From the NCBI GenBank assembly GCA_020860605.1, contig JAJBTZ010000090.1, forward strand, positions 393,431 through 457,430: a stretch of DNA of 64,000 nt, written 5' to 3'. Made by a program: the position numbers and the translations under genes. Source of the DNA: Ruminococcus sp. GTDB lineage: Bacteria; Bacillota; Clostridia; Oscillospirales; Ruminococcaceae. Within the stretch, counting starts at the first letter, position 1. Each line of letters opens with the position of its first letter. The notes under the pieces were generated by a model. It saw only the letters and a list, made by a program, of their open reading frames with translations, was not told the origin of the DNA and made no database searches. Below are positions 21,548 through 30,290 of this stretch, piece after piece.

Positions 21548-22079
21548 AATACTCCTCTAACTTCTTTTGCAGTATTTTCTTTCCACGGGACACACGAGAA
21601 ATTACAGTGTTTTTCGGAACGCCTAACATCTCCGAAATCTCCTCACTGCTATAGCCCATTACAAGTTTCAACGTAAGCGCATCGCTATAAATGTCGTCAA
21701 GATCATTTATCAGCTTCAGAAGATATTCATAGCCGTCATCTGAAATAACCTTGTTCAAAACGCTCATACTCATGTCGGGGATGTCTTCATCAAGCTCATC
21801 TGAGACTGCACCGCATTCGCCTTTGAGCATATCGAGTGAAGTGTTCCTAACTATAATAACGATAAAATTCCGAGTTTGAATGCAATCCGGAGAAGAAATT
21901 TTCGAAATATTTTTTGTGATTTTTAAAAAGCTCTCCTGCACCGCTTCCTCTGCAATAGATTCGTTATGCAAAATGGACATAGCTTTTCTGAACATCATAT
22001 TCTTGTACAGATTATATACAGCCGTGAACTTTTCCTTATCGCTCGGCTCGTCAATGAGAGCCAGATATATTGTCAGCAT
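21528..22079 (-). CDS. ECF-family RNA polymerase sigma factor
   Basis: A 183-residue sigma factor. ATG 22079 is chosen over GTG 22085 because the GAGGTG ribosome site sits five bases before the ATG. Region 2 (Y-N-L-Y-K-N-M-M-F-R-K-A, E-A-V-Q-E-S-F-L) and region 4 helix-turn-helix (Y-S-S-E-E-I-S-E-M-L-G-V-P-K-N-T-V) are intact. It heads a cluster with a membrane partner, exporters and a lipoprotein, a layout known from antimicrobial-peptide stress responses. Its own promoter looks sigma-A type. Confidence 0.9.
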   Translation of the reverse strand: MLTIYLALIDEPSDKEKFTAVYNLYKNMMFRKAMSILHNESIAEEAVQESFLKITKNISKISSPDCIQTRNFIVIIVRNTSLDMLKGECGAVSDELDEDIPDMSMSVLNKVISDDGYEYLLKLINDLDDIYSDALTLKLVMGYSSEEISEMLGVPKNTVISRVSRGKKILQKKLEEYYGEEMH

Positions 22080-22141
22080 AAACACACCTCATTCAAACTT
22101 AAACTCATATTTATTTCTCTTTTTTTCGTTTTCCAATTCAC

Positions 22142-22169
22142 ATTATACCCGATAAATTTTCCTTGTCAA
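22142..22169 (-). promoter_or_regulatory. Sigma-A promoter of the ECF/exporter operon
   Basis: TTGACA (22164-22169), a 16-base spacer and TATAAT (22142-22147) on the minus strand, about 60 bases before the sigma gene. Both hexamers are consensus. Confidence 0.75.
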
Positions 22170-22192
22170 CCGATTTTCACGAACTGAAAAAA

Positions 22193-22222
22193 ATCACCTT
22201 CAGGCTGGTGCCTAAAGGTGAT
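22193..22222 (-). terminator. Terminator of the HTH-TPR regulator gene
   Basis: ATCACCTT (22193-22200) pairs with AAGGTGAT (22215-22222), extended by AGGC/GCCT around a TGGT loop. The stem covers the stop codon of the regulator gene and is followed on the minus strand by a run of T. Confidence 0.75.
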
Positions 22223-23150
22223 ATTTGTCTATAAGGTCTTGGATATGTCCCGCAAGGGTTGGTGAATAGTCTGTGTACTTTGATATTACTTTATTGAGTT
22301 CGAGAGCATCATAGGCGAGCTTTTTTGCTTCCTCCATATCGCCCTCTTCGTTTCTGCGTGCCAGAGACCAAGCGCAATTGTACATAGTCTGTGGCAATGT
22401 TTTCTGTATGCCGGTGAGCTTGTGCCAGTAGATGCCGTCACGGGCTACGGCGATGCAATCACTATATCTCCCCGCAAGTCCGAGGAACTTCGAAAGATTA
22501 TAGCAAATGACCCTCAAATGATTAGCAGCTATCAATTTGTCTTCAACGTAAAGCTCCATAAAATGCTTGACGTGAGTATAGATTAAAATGGCAGTTTCAA
22601 TTTGCTTCAAATCATAATATGTATTTGCAATTTTGCCGAGAATCTGACACTCCATATTAGTCATATATGGTGGCAAGTTCTGAGGACTATAGTTTATGAC
22701 AGTCATGTGAAGAGCATTCTCGAGCCTATCAAGTTCTTCTTCAACGGATATTTTACCGTCCATTCGAGAAAGCTGGGCTTCTAAGACAATGAGCCTTTGC
22801 TCGTTTGCAAGAGAGATATTGCGATGGTCATCATTGATCCTGGCACGGGTTTCCTTCACAATTTTCCAGGCTTCCTCGGTGCCTTCAAGGATAATCGCCT
22901 GATTTGCACGGCGAATCATCTGGCGGACGGTGTAGTCGTCCTCGCTGATAATATCGTTGATGGAATCGCCCGACATACCGAGTCTTTCAAGAAGGCTGGG
23001 AATGTAGCTTCTGTCATGGTTTCCTGCTTTGCCGTTTTCGATTCTCGAAAGAGTGGCGGTGCTGCAGATGCCGAGACAGAGGTCTTCCTGCTTGCAGTTT
23101 TCGGCTTTGCGACGGTCGCTTATGATCTTACCAATAGCTATCTTGTCCAT
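22212..23150 (-). CDS. XRE-type HTH regulator with TPR-like domain
   Basis: A 312-residue protein starting at ATG 23150 behind GGGAG. An N-terminal Cro/CI helix-turn-helix (~5-60; D-L-C-L-G-I-C-S-T-A-T-L-S-R-I-E-N-G) is followed by an all-helical region (~75-312) with TPR-like repeats (Y-Y-D-L-K-Q-I-E-T-A-I-L-I-Y; W-S-L-A-R-R-N). This is the layout of the RRNPP/Rgg class, which bind short peptides. No candidate signal-peptide gene is visible beside it. It lies between the exporter cluster and the lipoprotein/ABC-2 operon and could regulate either. Confidence 0.75.
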   Translation of the reverse strand: MDKIAIGKIISDRRKAENCKQEDLCLGICSTATLSRIENGKAGNHDRSYIPSLLERLGMSGDSINDIISEDDYTVRQMIRRANQAIILEGTEEAWKIVKETRARINDDHRNISLANEQRLIVLEAQLSRMDGKISVEEELDRLENALHMTVINYSPQNLPPYMTNMECQILGKIANTYYDLKQIETAILIYTHVKHFMELYVEDKLIAANHLRVICYNLSKFLGLAGRYSDCIAVARDGIYWHKLTGIQKTLPQTMYNCAWSLARRNEEGDMEEAKKLAYDALELNKVISKYTDYSPTLAGHIQDLIDKYHL

Positions 23151-23186
23151 ATAAATATCTCCCAGTGGAATTATAATCACTTCTTT

Positions 23187-23215
23187 ATAATATCACAAAA
23201 CTCAGAATGTGTCAA
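23187..23215 (-). promoter_or_regulatory. Sigma-A promoter for the HTH-TPR gene
   Basis: TTGACA (23210-23215), a 17-base spacer and TATTAT (23187-23192) on the minus strand. The -35 hexamer lies inside the 3' end of the upstream permease gene, which gives the regulator its own promoter within the operon end. Confidence 0.75.
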
Positions 23216-25259
23216 CAATCCACTGAATTTCCCTGTTCCCACTTATTGGAAGGGAGAGATACTGGGCAGCGTCTGCACCCGCCAGGTAGATTATTATCGG
23301 CAGGCAGAAAAGCGCAAGGGTGACGACCATTGCGGTTGTCGGGCTCTGGCACTTCGACGAAATCCAGAGTAGCAGAAGCGAGAAGAGAATCAGCACCGCC
23401 GTTCTGTAAGTAAGGAGTATCACGAGGTAACCCCATACTGGGAGTTCTCCGAAGGCGAACATATCGCTTATGCAGTTCACGCCTGACATGATGCCATCTG
23501 TGCCATATGCCGAAAGAATCTGAGCGAAGTATGGGATATTCACGCCGAGGCTCACGGTAATAGCAAGCAAAATCGCAATAATACAGTTATGCCGGTAGTA
23601 GGTTCTTCTGCCGGCTTTTGTCGTGTAGAGGACATAGCCGATCCGACAGCGGTTGTCGTAGGCGACAATCGGCGAGAGCATAAGACAGAGCGTGGCGATG
23701 GCAATCAGTCCGAGAATGTAATCCTGTCTGAGGGTGTCAAATCCAAAGATGAGGCGGTAGCCTGTCTGGTAGAACATGTCGTCGGTTCCCTTGCCTATAG
23801 AAACAAGATATTCATACTGATTCTTTGCCTTTTCAAAGCCTCGCTCGGCTATGTCTGTTTCCAGATGGTCGGCTTCGTAAGCAAGGAACTCCACTGCTTC
23901 TTCGTCGGTCATCTCGGAAATTTGGGTGCAGTAATAGAGATAGTAGTTGTCGTCGGGGTTATAGGGCTTTGAGTAGTTGAACGCCGTATAGAGCTGAATC
24001 GCGAGGACTGCCACTATTATCACTGCACCCTTGTGCATGACGAGAGCCTTATAGGTGGTATAGCTGAAAAGGCTTTTCGGGACTCGTTTCGAGAAAGTCG
24101 AGGCGGAGCTTCTCTTAATCTCCGAAATGCTGATTGATGAGTAGAGGTGGCAAACTACGGCTGTAACTATCACGAGCCCAATAGCAATGCAAGCTACAGT
24201 GCAGGCGAACAGGTTCACGGGATAGCCAAAGAAGTTGATGTTTGTGTATGTCTTGAAGAAGTTCCTCGGCTGAGTGAGCGCGACTAAGTTTATATATTTC
24301 AGCGGGGAGAAAATCGAGTTGCCGGAAATGAGGGCATAGAGAGCCGTCTCGACTGCAGCAATCGCAATCGTCACGAGATACGCCATGATGTTTGAAAGCC
24401 TTACAAACAAGGCGGAGACTATCAGGGCGCAAAGGGTCAGGGCGAACAGCTTGATTATGAAGCTGTAAATCAGCAAATCGCCGACGGTTATAGCAAGATT
24501 ACAGCCTAAGTAGCCTTCAAGAGACTGCACCGCACGGCTCAGATCTCCCAGTCCGCAACGATATGCACCTACAGCCAGATCGCTCAGATACATGATTCCG
24601 AAGGTAGCAAAGCATACAGTGAAAACGGCCGCCGACTTTGCGAGAGCAAGCCTTGCTCTGCCGTATTTCAGAGGCTTTATGAGAGCCACGACGCCCGATT
24701 CCCGGTCTTTATAGAAGACGGCTGTCACGCAGGCGAGGAGCGAGAACATCACGAGTATATCGGTAGCCACGTTGTCGGTCGCCAGAAGGACGCCGTCAGA
24801 TGGTGCATAGGTCGGCGTGACGTCCCGGACGGCTTCATACGCCGACGGAGTTTTTACGATATTACGGTATGAAAAGCTGTCGGTGCCGGCAAAGATCGAG
24901 ACAGAAGTCATAGTCTCGGCAGTAGTATTGATTTCGGCGAGATAGTCCTGATAACCGAGTATTTCCTCAAGCCGGGAGATTTCGCCGCTCAGAATAGACA
25001 TATCCTGCCAGTAGTATTCGCAATAGACCGGCTCGCCCGTCTGCCGGATGGTCTGATATAATTCTTCGTCATATTCGAGAGCTTCCTCTGCGGTCATGCC
25101 GCTTACATCTTCCAAGTAGGCTCTATACTCACTATCCGAGAAGTTGCCGAAGCTCTTGGTGGAGGCGATATACACATTCAGAAGAATTGCCGCCGCAGTC
25201 ACTAAGAGGAAAGCCTTGTTGTGAAAGAGCTTGTAAAGCTCGTTTTGAAAAATTCTCAT
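23202..25259 (-). CDS. ABC-2 type permease with large external loops
   Basis: A ~685-residue membrane protein. ATG 25259 overlaps the stop of the ATPase gene by one base (TGATG); a GTG three bases earlier is possible. It begins with the F-Q-N-E-L-Y-K-L-F element typical of ABC-2 permeases. Helix 1 (~17-35) is followed by a large outside domain (~35-165), a helix bundle (~165-400), a second soluble region (~425-500) and a final bundle (~505-680). This looks like two fused six-helix units. It pairs with the ATPase at 25259-25987. All preceding genes in the operon encode lipoproteins, so it is the membrane core of that system. Substrate unknown. Confidence 0.82.
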   Translation of the reverse strand: MRIFQNELYKLFHNKAFLLVTAAAILLNVYIASTKSFGNFSDSEYRAYLEDVSGMTAEEALEYDEELYQTIRQTGEPVYCEYYWQDMSILSGEISRLEEILGYQDYLAEINTTAETMTSVSIFAGTDSFSYRNIVKTPSAYEAVRDVTPTYAPSDGVLLATDNVATDILVMFSLLACVTAVFYKDRESGVVALIKPLKYGRARLALAKSAAVFTVCFATFGIMYLSDLAVGAYRCGLGDLSRAVQSLEGYLGCNLAITVGDLLIYSFIIKLFALTLCALIVSALFVRLSNIMAYLVTIAIAAVETALYALISGNSIFSPLKYINLVALTQPRNFFKTYTNINFFGYPVNLFACTVACIAIGLVIVTAVVCHLYSSISISEIKRSSASTFSKRVPKSLFSYTTYKALVMHKGAVIIVAVLAIQLYTAFNYSKPYNPDDNYYLYYCTQISEMTDEEAVEFLAYEADHLETDIAERGFEKAKNQYEYLVSIGKGTDDMFYQTGYRLIFGFDTLRQDYILGLIAIATLCLMLSPIVAYDNRCRIGYVLYTTKAGRRTYYRHNCIIAILLAITVSLGVNIPYFAQILSAYGTDGIMSGVNCISDMFAFGELPVWGYLVILLTYRTAVLILFSLLLLWISSKCQSPTTAMVVTLALFCLPIIIYLAGADAAQYLSLPISGNREIQWIVDTF

Positions 25260-25987
25260 CACATATCACCGTACAACTGCATATACAGCCCCTCAAGGGT
25301 TTTCTCGCCGTCTGTGACCTGTGCCGTCAGCTCGTCCACCGTTCCGCTGTCGATGAGTTCACCAGACTTGAGAAGCAGGATGCAGTCGGCAATGGTCTCA
25401 ATGTCCGAAACTATGTGGGTCGAAATGATGACAATCATGTCTTTTGATAGTGAGGATATAAGATTTCTCGTTAAGACCCTCTGCTTCGGGTCGAGACCGG
25501 CTGTCGGCTCATCTAAGATAAGAAGATGCGGGCTTCCGAGAAGCGACTGGGCGATAAGGGTACGTTGTTTCATTCCGCCGGAAAAGCCTCCTATTTTCTT
25601 GTTGGCGACATCCGAAAGCTCAACAAGTCGGAGAACCCTTGCGATTTCGCCGTCAATCGCAGACTTTTCGATTCCCTTGAGCGCCGCTATGTAGCCCATG
25701 AAGCGTTTCAGGGTAAACGATGGGTAAAGCTCCTGCTGTTGCGGCATGAAGCCGATTTCGGAACGATATTTCGAGCCGAGGTCACGGATATTTTCGCCGT
25801 TCCAGAAAATTTCCGAGCCTTTGTCGGGATCAAGATTCTGGGTCAGGATGTTCATGAGAGTTGACTTCCCTGCCCCATTCGGTCCCAATAGCCCATAAAT
25901 GCCCTCGGAGAAGTCGAAAGAGAAGTCTTTCAAGGCATGCTTGGTGCCGTAGTGCTTATTGAGGCTTGAGATTTTAAGGGTGTTCAT
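25259..25987 (-). CDS. ABC transporter ATP-binding protein (ABC-2 partner)
   Basis: A 242-residue ATPase with Walker A G-P-N-G-A-G-K-S-T (~35-43), Q-loop F-M-P-Q-Q, signature F-S-G-G-M-K-Q (~130) and Walker B L-L-I-L-D-E-P-T-A-G-L-D-P. The ATG at 25987 overlaps the upstream lipoprotein stop by four bases (ATGA) and has GGAAGGA nine bases upstream. An earlier in-frame ATG lies on the ribosome site and is rejected. It powers the permease encoded next. Confidence 0.93.
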   Translation of the reverse strand: MNTLKISSLNKHYGTKHALKDFSFDFSEGIYGLLGPNGAGKSTLMNILTQNLDPDKGSEIFWNGENIRDLGSKYRSEIGFMPQQQELYPSFTLKRFMGYIAALKGIEKSAIDGEIARVLRLVELSDVANKKIGGFSGGMKQRTLIAQSLLGSPHLLILDEPTAGLDPKQRVLTRNLISSLSKDMIVIISTHIVSDIETIADCILLLKSGELIDSGTVDELTAQVTDGEKTLEGLYMQLYGDM

Positions 25988-28626
25988 TGCTGTGATTCCT
26001 TCCATTCTGCATATTGGCGGTTGGCTTCGGCGATTATGTCGTTTATGCCGGCTTCTTCAAGCGTTTCACGATATTCAGCCAGATATTCTTCAAAGGTAAG
26101 ATTGCTGTAATTAAACATATTCTTTCCGTAAACACATGTTACCGCACGAACTTCTATACATTGCTGATAAACTTTGGAATCGTCAAAAACAAAGTCGAAA
26201 TCTTCGCTGACATAGGCGTTTTCGAGCGATTCAAGATAGGTCTCGCCGATATATGAGGATTCATCGTATGTTGGGATGCACAGAAGTAGATTTGCAAACT
26301 GTTCATAGGCGGTTTGATAATGTGTATCCGGCTCGATTTTGCCGTTATCGAGGATGTAATCTTCATAATCTGCATAACACATTCGGTTGTTCAGCTCCTC
26401 ATCAGTGAGCATTGTCGCTATGAAATCAAACGCCATGTCCTGATTATCGCTTGTACTGCTTATCCCAACAGCATTGCTGTTCCTTGTCAGCGAAACGCTC
26501 TCATCATGGACGACATAAACGGGAATATATACTCTGTTGCGATCCGAATCAGTGCCAAACGGAAGATCGAATATATCTCCATCGTCTGCAGGAAGATACA
26601 CGGTGTTCTCAAAAGCGAAGAAAGAGTTGAAAAACGAATACTCTCTCACATATCCTTCAAGATTCAGGCTGTACATCATCTCAAGATAGCTGACAAATTC
26701 ATCGTTATCCAGCCAGCTCTTTGCGGTCTTTTTTTCCTCATCCCAATAAATTCCCGTTGTTAGCACCTGAGAATCGATATATGCAGATGTCTGGTAATTC
26801 GAGTAGGTCATGATAGGCGTTACGCTTGATTCTTTCGAAGCTATTTGCTCAAGTATATCCATCTGCTCAGTGAGCGGTTTTTCAATGTCATAGCCGTGCT
26901 TATCTACTAGTTCAGAATTCAAGTACAGGCATTTCTGATAGCTTAGTGAGCCGTTGCAGTTTATGCCGTAGACTGTTCCATTGTATCTGAGTGAAGTCCA
27001 CAGATTTTCCGGCATCATCGAGTAAAGAGTCTGACCGATTTCCGTCGATTCAAGATAATCATCCAGTGGCAGAAGCAAATCATCACGAATGCAGTAGTAG
27101 TATTTATCTGTACTGATAATATCAACCTGCTCCCCACTGTCAACCAGAGCTTTCAGACTGCTATAGTAATCGACAGAGCCGTAGTTACTCGGATAATAAT
27201 CGCTGTAGATAACATTCAAGTCTATGGTTTCAAAGTACACAACATAGTCCTTGCCGATACTATCTAGGTATTCGTTTACTGCGTTTTGAATATTAACGCT
27301 ATAAGAATTCCCTATCATCGCCACGACAAGTACGGTTTTATCGGGGTACTCCGCCTGAAGGCCATCTTTGGTTATGCCATAGGACTGAGGATAAAAGGAT
27401 ATGTCTGTATGGCGATTTCCGTCTTCGTCAATATATGTTTCTTGAACCTCGATTTCTCCATCCTCATTTATCCACGAGGTGATATAGTATTCATCTTCAC
27501 TTTCGGGAGCGGTTGTGACGGCGGTAGTTGTAGCCTCTGTTGTGGGCTCATATCCTATGAGCTTACCCTCCGCTATCTTTACATAACAATAATCACCGTC
27601 GAGATACTTCAGAACAAAGCCGTCGTCGGCGTAGTAAACAACCGAATATGAGTAGCTGTCGTCGAGATTAAGGCTATACTGCTTCCCGGTAGAGATTTCG
27701 ATTGCGATTTTAGACCATGTGTCGAAGATATAACCGCCACAAACTTCATAGGAGCCGGAGCCGACTTCTATATCTTCGCCGTTCGGAGTGAGGACGATTT
27801 TGCCGGTGTCGCCGTTCAGAATAAGATAGCCATTCGACCATTCGGAGATGTTTGTTATGTCGCTTTCACTGAATTCACCAGTATCGATGTTATACATATA
27901 GTAGTCGTAGTTATACCAGTCGGTGTTCTTATAGTCGTCCTGCATGATGTCTTCTATTGTTGGCTCGTCGCCTTTGAGATAGCTATACTGAAGATAGATT
28001 TTGCCGTTATATTCGCCATAAACCCAGTCTCCGCCACCGTCATATGAGCCCACCTCCGCTATTTCGGTATACTCGTCGGAAGAAAGAGAGTAACTGCTAA
28101 AGTATATTGTCCTCTGGTTGGTGCTTGTGCCGTAGGCATCATAGACGCTTTCTTCTGAACAGAAATAGAGGGTGTCGCCGATGAGGACGATTCTTTCATA
28201 GACGTTTACTGTCCTGTTGGAAACGGTTTTGAGCTTCACACGTGATGTTCCATCGGTCTCTGCACTGTAAATCGAGAAGTAATTTTCATAGCCGTCATCG
28301 CCCATTGAAACGCCAGTCACGAAATAGTAGAGTTTGCCCTCATATAAAAACGGGTGATTATACATTCCGAAGGAGGGACAGGTGTCGGAATCGATATGGG
28401 TACAGTTCGGATATGGGCAAACTATAACCGACACCATGCTCTCAAAATCCACAAAGTGAAGCCTCGACATGGAGTCGACAAACAACTCCCCGCCCTCGCC
28501 GACATCTGTATACTGGCTGATGACCCGTGAGGTGGACACGGTTTCCTCTGTGTCTCTATTTCCGCAAGAGGTAAACGCAGATAAGCAAAGTGCGATTACG
28601 AAAATTACTGATAATAGCTTTTTCAT
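25984..28626 (-). CDS. Fused propeller-like and solute-binding-like lipoprotein
   Basis: An 880-residue lipoprotein from ATG 28626 (AAGGAG site, four-base overlap with the upstream gene). Lipobox F-T-S-C lies at ~20. The N-terminal half (~30-370) is beta-rich with short strands such as G-K-L-Y-Y-F and contains the motif C-P-Y-P-N-C-T-H followed by D and C (C-x4-C-x-H-x5-C). A Thr/Ala linker (~385-405) joins it to a second half (~430-880) that resembles type 1 extracellular solute-binding proteins (Y-P-D-K-T-V-L-V-V; A-F-D-F-I-A-T-M-L-T). In neighbouring loci the two halves are separate genes, so they probably act together. No importer permeases are nearby. Confidence 0.8.
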   Translation of the reverse strand: MKKLLSVIFVIALCLSAFTSCGNRDTEETVSTSRVISQYTDVGEGGELFVDSMSRLHFVDFESMVSVIVCPYPNCTHIDSDTCPSFGMYNHPFLYEGKLYYFVTGVSMGDDGYENYFSIYSAETDGTSRVKLKTVSNRTVNVYERIVLIGDTLYFCSEESVYDAYGTSTNQRTIYFSSYSLSSDEYTEIAEVGSYDGGGDWVYGEYNGKIYLQYSYLKGDEPTIEDIMQDDYKNTDWYNYDYYMYNIDTGEFSESDITNISEWSNGYLILNGDTGKIVLTPNGEDIEVGSGSYEVCGGYIFDTWSKIAIEISTGKQYSLNLDDSYSYSVVYYADDGFVLKYLDGDYCYVKIAEGKLIGYEPTTEATTTAVTTAPESEDEYYITSWINEDGEIEVQETYIDEDGNRHTDISFYPQSYGITKDGLQAEYPDKTVLVVAMIGNSYSVNIQNAVNEYLDSIGKDYVVYFETIDLNVIYSDYYPSNYGSVDYYSSLKALVDSGEQVDIISTDKYYYCIRDDLLLPLDDYLESTEIGQTLYSMMPENLWTSLRYNGTVYGINCNGSLSYQKCLYLNSELVDKHGYDIEKPLTEQMDILEQIASKESSVTPIMTYSNYQTSAYIDSQVLTTGIYWDEEKKTAKSWLDNDEFVSYLEMMYSLNLEGYVREYSFFNSFFAFENTVYLPADDGDIFDLPFGTDSDRNRVYIPVYVVHDESVSLTRNSNAVGISSTSDNQDMAFDFIATMLTDEELNNRMCYADYEDYILDNGKIEPDTHYQTAYEQFANLLLCIPTYDESSYIGETYLESLENAYVSEDFDFVFDDSKVYQQCIEVRAVTCVYGKNMFNYSNLTFEEYLAEYRETLEEAGINDIIAEANRQYAEWKESQQ

Positions 28627-30290
28627 GGGTTTGTCTCCTTCCATTCGGCGTACTGTCTGTTTGCTTCGGCAATTATGTCGTTTATGCCAGCTTCCTCGAG
28701 AAGAGTGCGGAAGTCGGAGATATACTCATCAAAGTCGGTGTAATCCGTGAGGCGGTTATATGTCATCTCGCCCATAACACCCATGACATCCACACACTGC
28801 TGATATACTTCGCTGTCGTCAAACACGAAATCGAAGTCTTCGTTGACATAGGCTTCTTCAAGAGAAGTCTTATAGACTTCGGCTATGTCAGCCGTTTGCG
28901 AGGTATCTGGGATACTCAAAAGAAGATTTGCAAATTGATCGCGGGAGAAGTAATATGTATTGCTCCCAATTCGTCCATCGCTGTATATTTCTGATTCGTA
29001 GTCGGCATAGCACATGCGGTTATTTAGCTCGGCATCCGTGAGCATGGTGGCAATAAAATCGAAGGCCATGTCCTGATTCTCGCTGGTGCTGCTCACTCCC
29101 AAGGCATAGCTATTTCTAGTGAGAACTGGTTGATAGTCGTCATATACCGCATACACCTCTTTATATATGGCGTTGCCGTCATCGTCCTCGTAGCCTGTCC
29201 AATAGTTGAAGACTTCACCGATTTCTGATGGATAATCCAGTGTACATTCAAGAGCAAAGTAGGACTCGGTGTAGACCGTTGTCGATAAGCCCTCGTTATA
29301 GAGGGTAAACGCTGTTTTCAAAGTGGAGATATAGTCCTTGTCGTCAAGCCAGCTTATTGCGGTTTTGTTTTCTGCGTCCCAATATACTCCCGAAGTCAGC
29401 TCAGTTTTATCAGCGCTGCAATCTACCATCAGAGTCGAGAAGAATGAATAAACGGCTTTGCTCACGCTTTCACTTTGGATAGTTTCAAGCAAATCAAGTT
29501 GATCGGTGAGTGGCTTTGAAAAATCATAGCCGTATTCATCAGCTAAAGCTGCATCTACAAGATAAGCATGTGTTGGCTTTATGGAGCCATTGCAATTGAT
29601 TCCGTAAATAGCACCATTGTAGCTGTAAGCTCTCCAGAGGTTTTCTGGCATCATCGAATAGAGAGTCTGACCGACCTCGGTCAATTCAAGATAATCATCC
29701 AATGGCATCAGTAAATTGTCGCGAATACTGTAGAAATAGTTTGTCGTGCTGATGATGTCAATCTGTTCCCCTCTTTCAACTTTCGATTTCAGATCGCTGT
29801 ACCAGTTGCTGAGTCCGACATTCGAGCAATAATCGCTGTAAATTGGATTATTCTCGGTGAAGTCGAAGCATATGACATAATCCTTGCCGAGCTCATTCAA
29901 GTACTCGTTAACTGATTCGGTTATATAGCGGTATCTGTTGTTTCCGACACATGCAACGACAAGAACCGTTTTATCGGGGTATTCCGCCTGAACCTCCCCA
30001 TATGTCTGAATATCAGGTGATTTTGAATACTGTGCAGTTCCGCCATCCTCAAATTCCTCATAGTACTGTATATAACCGTCATCATCCATCCACGAGGTGA
30101 TGTAATACTCGTGAGTCGTGGCTTCGGCAGTGGTTGTTACTGCTGTAGTCGTAGCTGCCGTTGTGGTCTCGCTTTCCTGTAGGGTTTCGCTTCTGCAGCC
30201 GCAGAGGGAAAACGCGAGGGATGCTGCTAAGATAAGGGAAAGTATTTTTTCATGATGTAATCTCCTCTCCGATGAGTTCACTTGCTTCAA
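28623..30290 (-). CDS. Solute-binding-like lipoprotein, frameshifted at its start
   Basis: About 540 residues with lipobox C-G-C, a T-T-A-A-T-T-T-A-V linker and one solute-binding-like domain (Y-P-D-K-T-V-L-V-V near 95; A-F-D-F-I-A-T-M-L-T; end L-E-E-A-G-I-N-D-I-I-A). It is clearly related to the second half of the downstream fused protein. The expected ATG at 30253 sits in the usual ATGA overlap, but the A-tract after it has six A rather than seven, so that ATG is out of frame with the body. In-frame TTG 30290 or GTG 30281 have no good ribosome site. The gene is therefore either inactivated, rescued by slippage at the A-tract, or weakly translated from a poor start. Confidence 0.7.
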   Translation of the reverse strand: MKQVNSSERRLHHEKILSLILAASLAFSLCGCRSETLQESETTTAATTTAVTTTAEATTHEYYITSWMDDDGYIQYYEEFEDGGTAQYSKSPDIQTYGEVQAEYPDKTVLVVACVGNNRYRYITESVNEYLNELGKDYVICFDFTENNPIYSDYCSNVGLSNWYSDLKSKVERGEQIDIISTTNYFYSIRDNLLMPLDDYLELTEVGQTLYSMMPENLWRAYSYNGAIYGINCNGSIKPTHAYLVDAALADEYGYDFSKPLTDQLDLLETIQSESVSKAVYSFFSTLMVDCSADKTELTSGVYWDAENKTAISWLDDKDYISTLKTAFTLYNEGLSTTVYTESYFALECTLDYPSEIGEVFNYWTGYEDDDGNAIYKEVYAVYDDYQPVLTRNSYALGVSSTSENQDMAFDFIATMLTDAELNNRMCYADYESEIYSDGRIGSNTYYFSRDQFANLLLSIPDTSQTADIAEVYKTSLEEAYVNEDFDFVFDDSEVYQQCVDVMGVMGEMTYNRLTDYTDFDEYISDFRTLLEEAGINDIIAEANRQYAEWKETNP

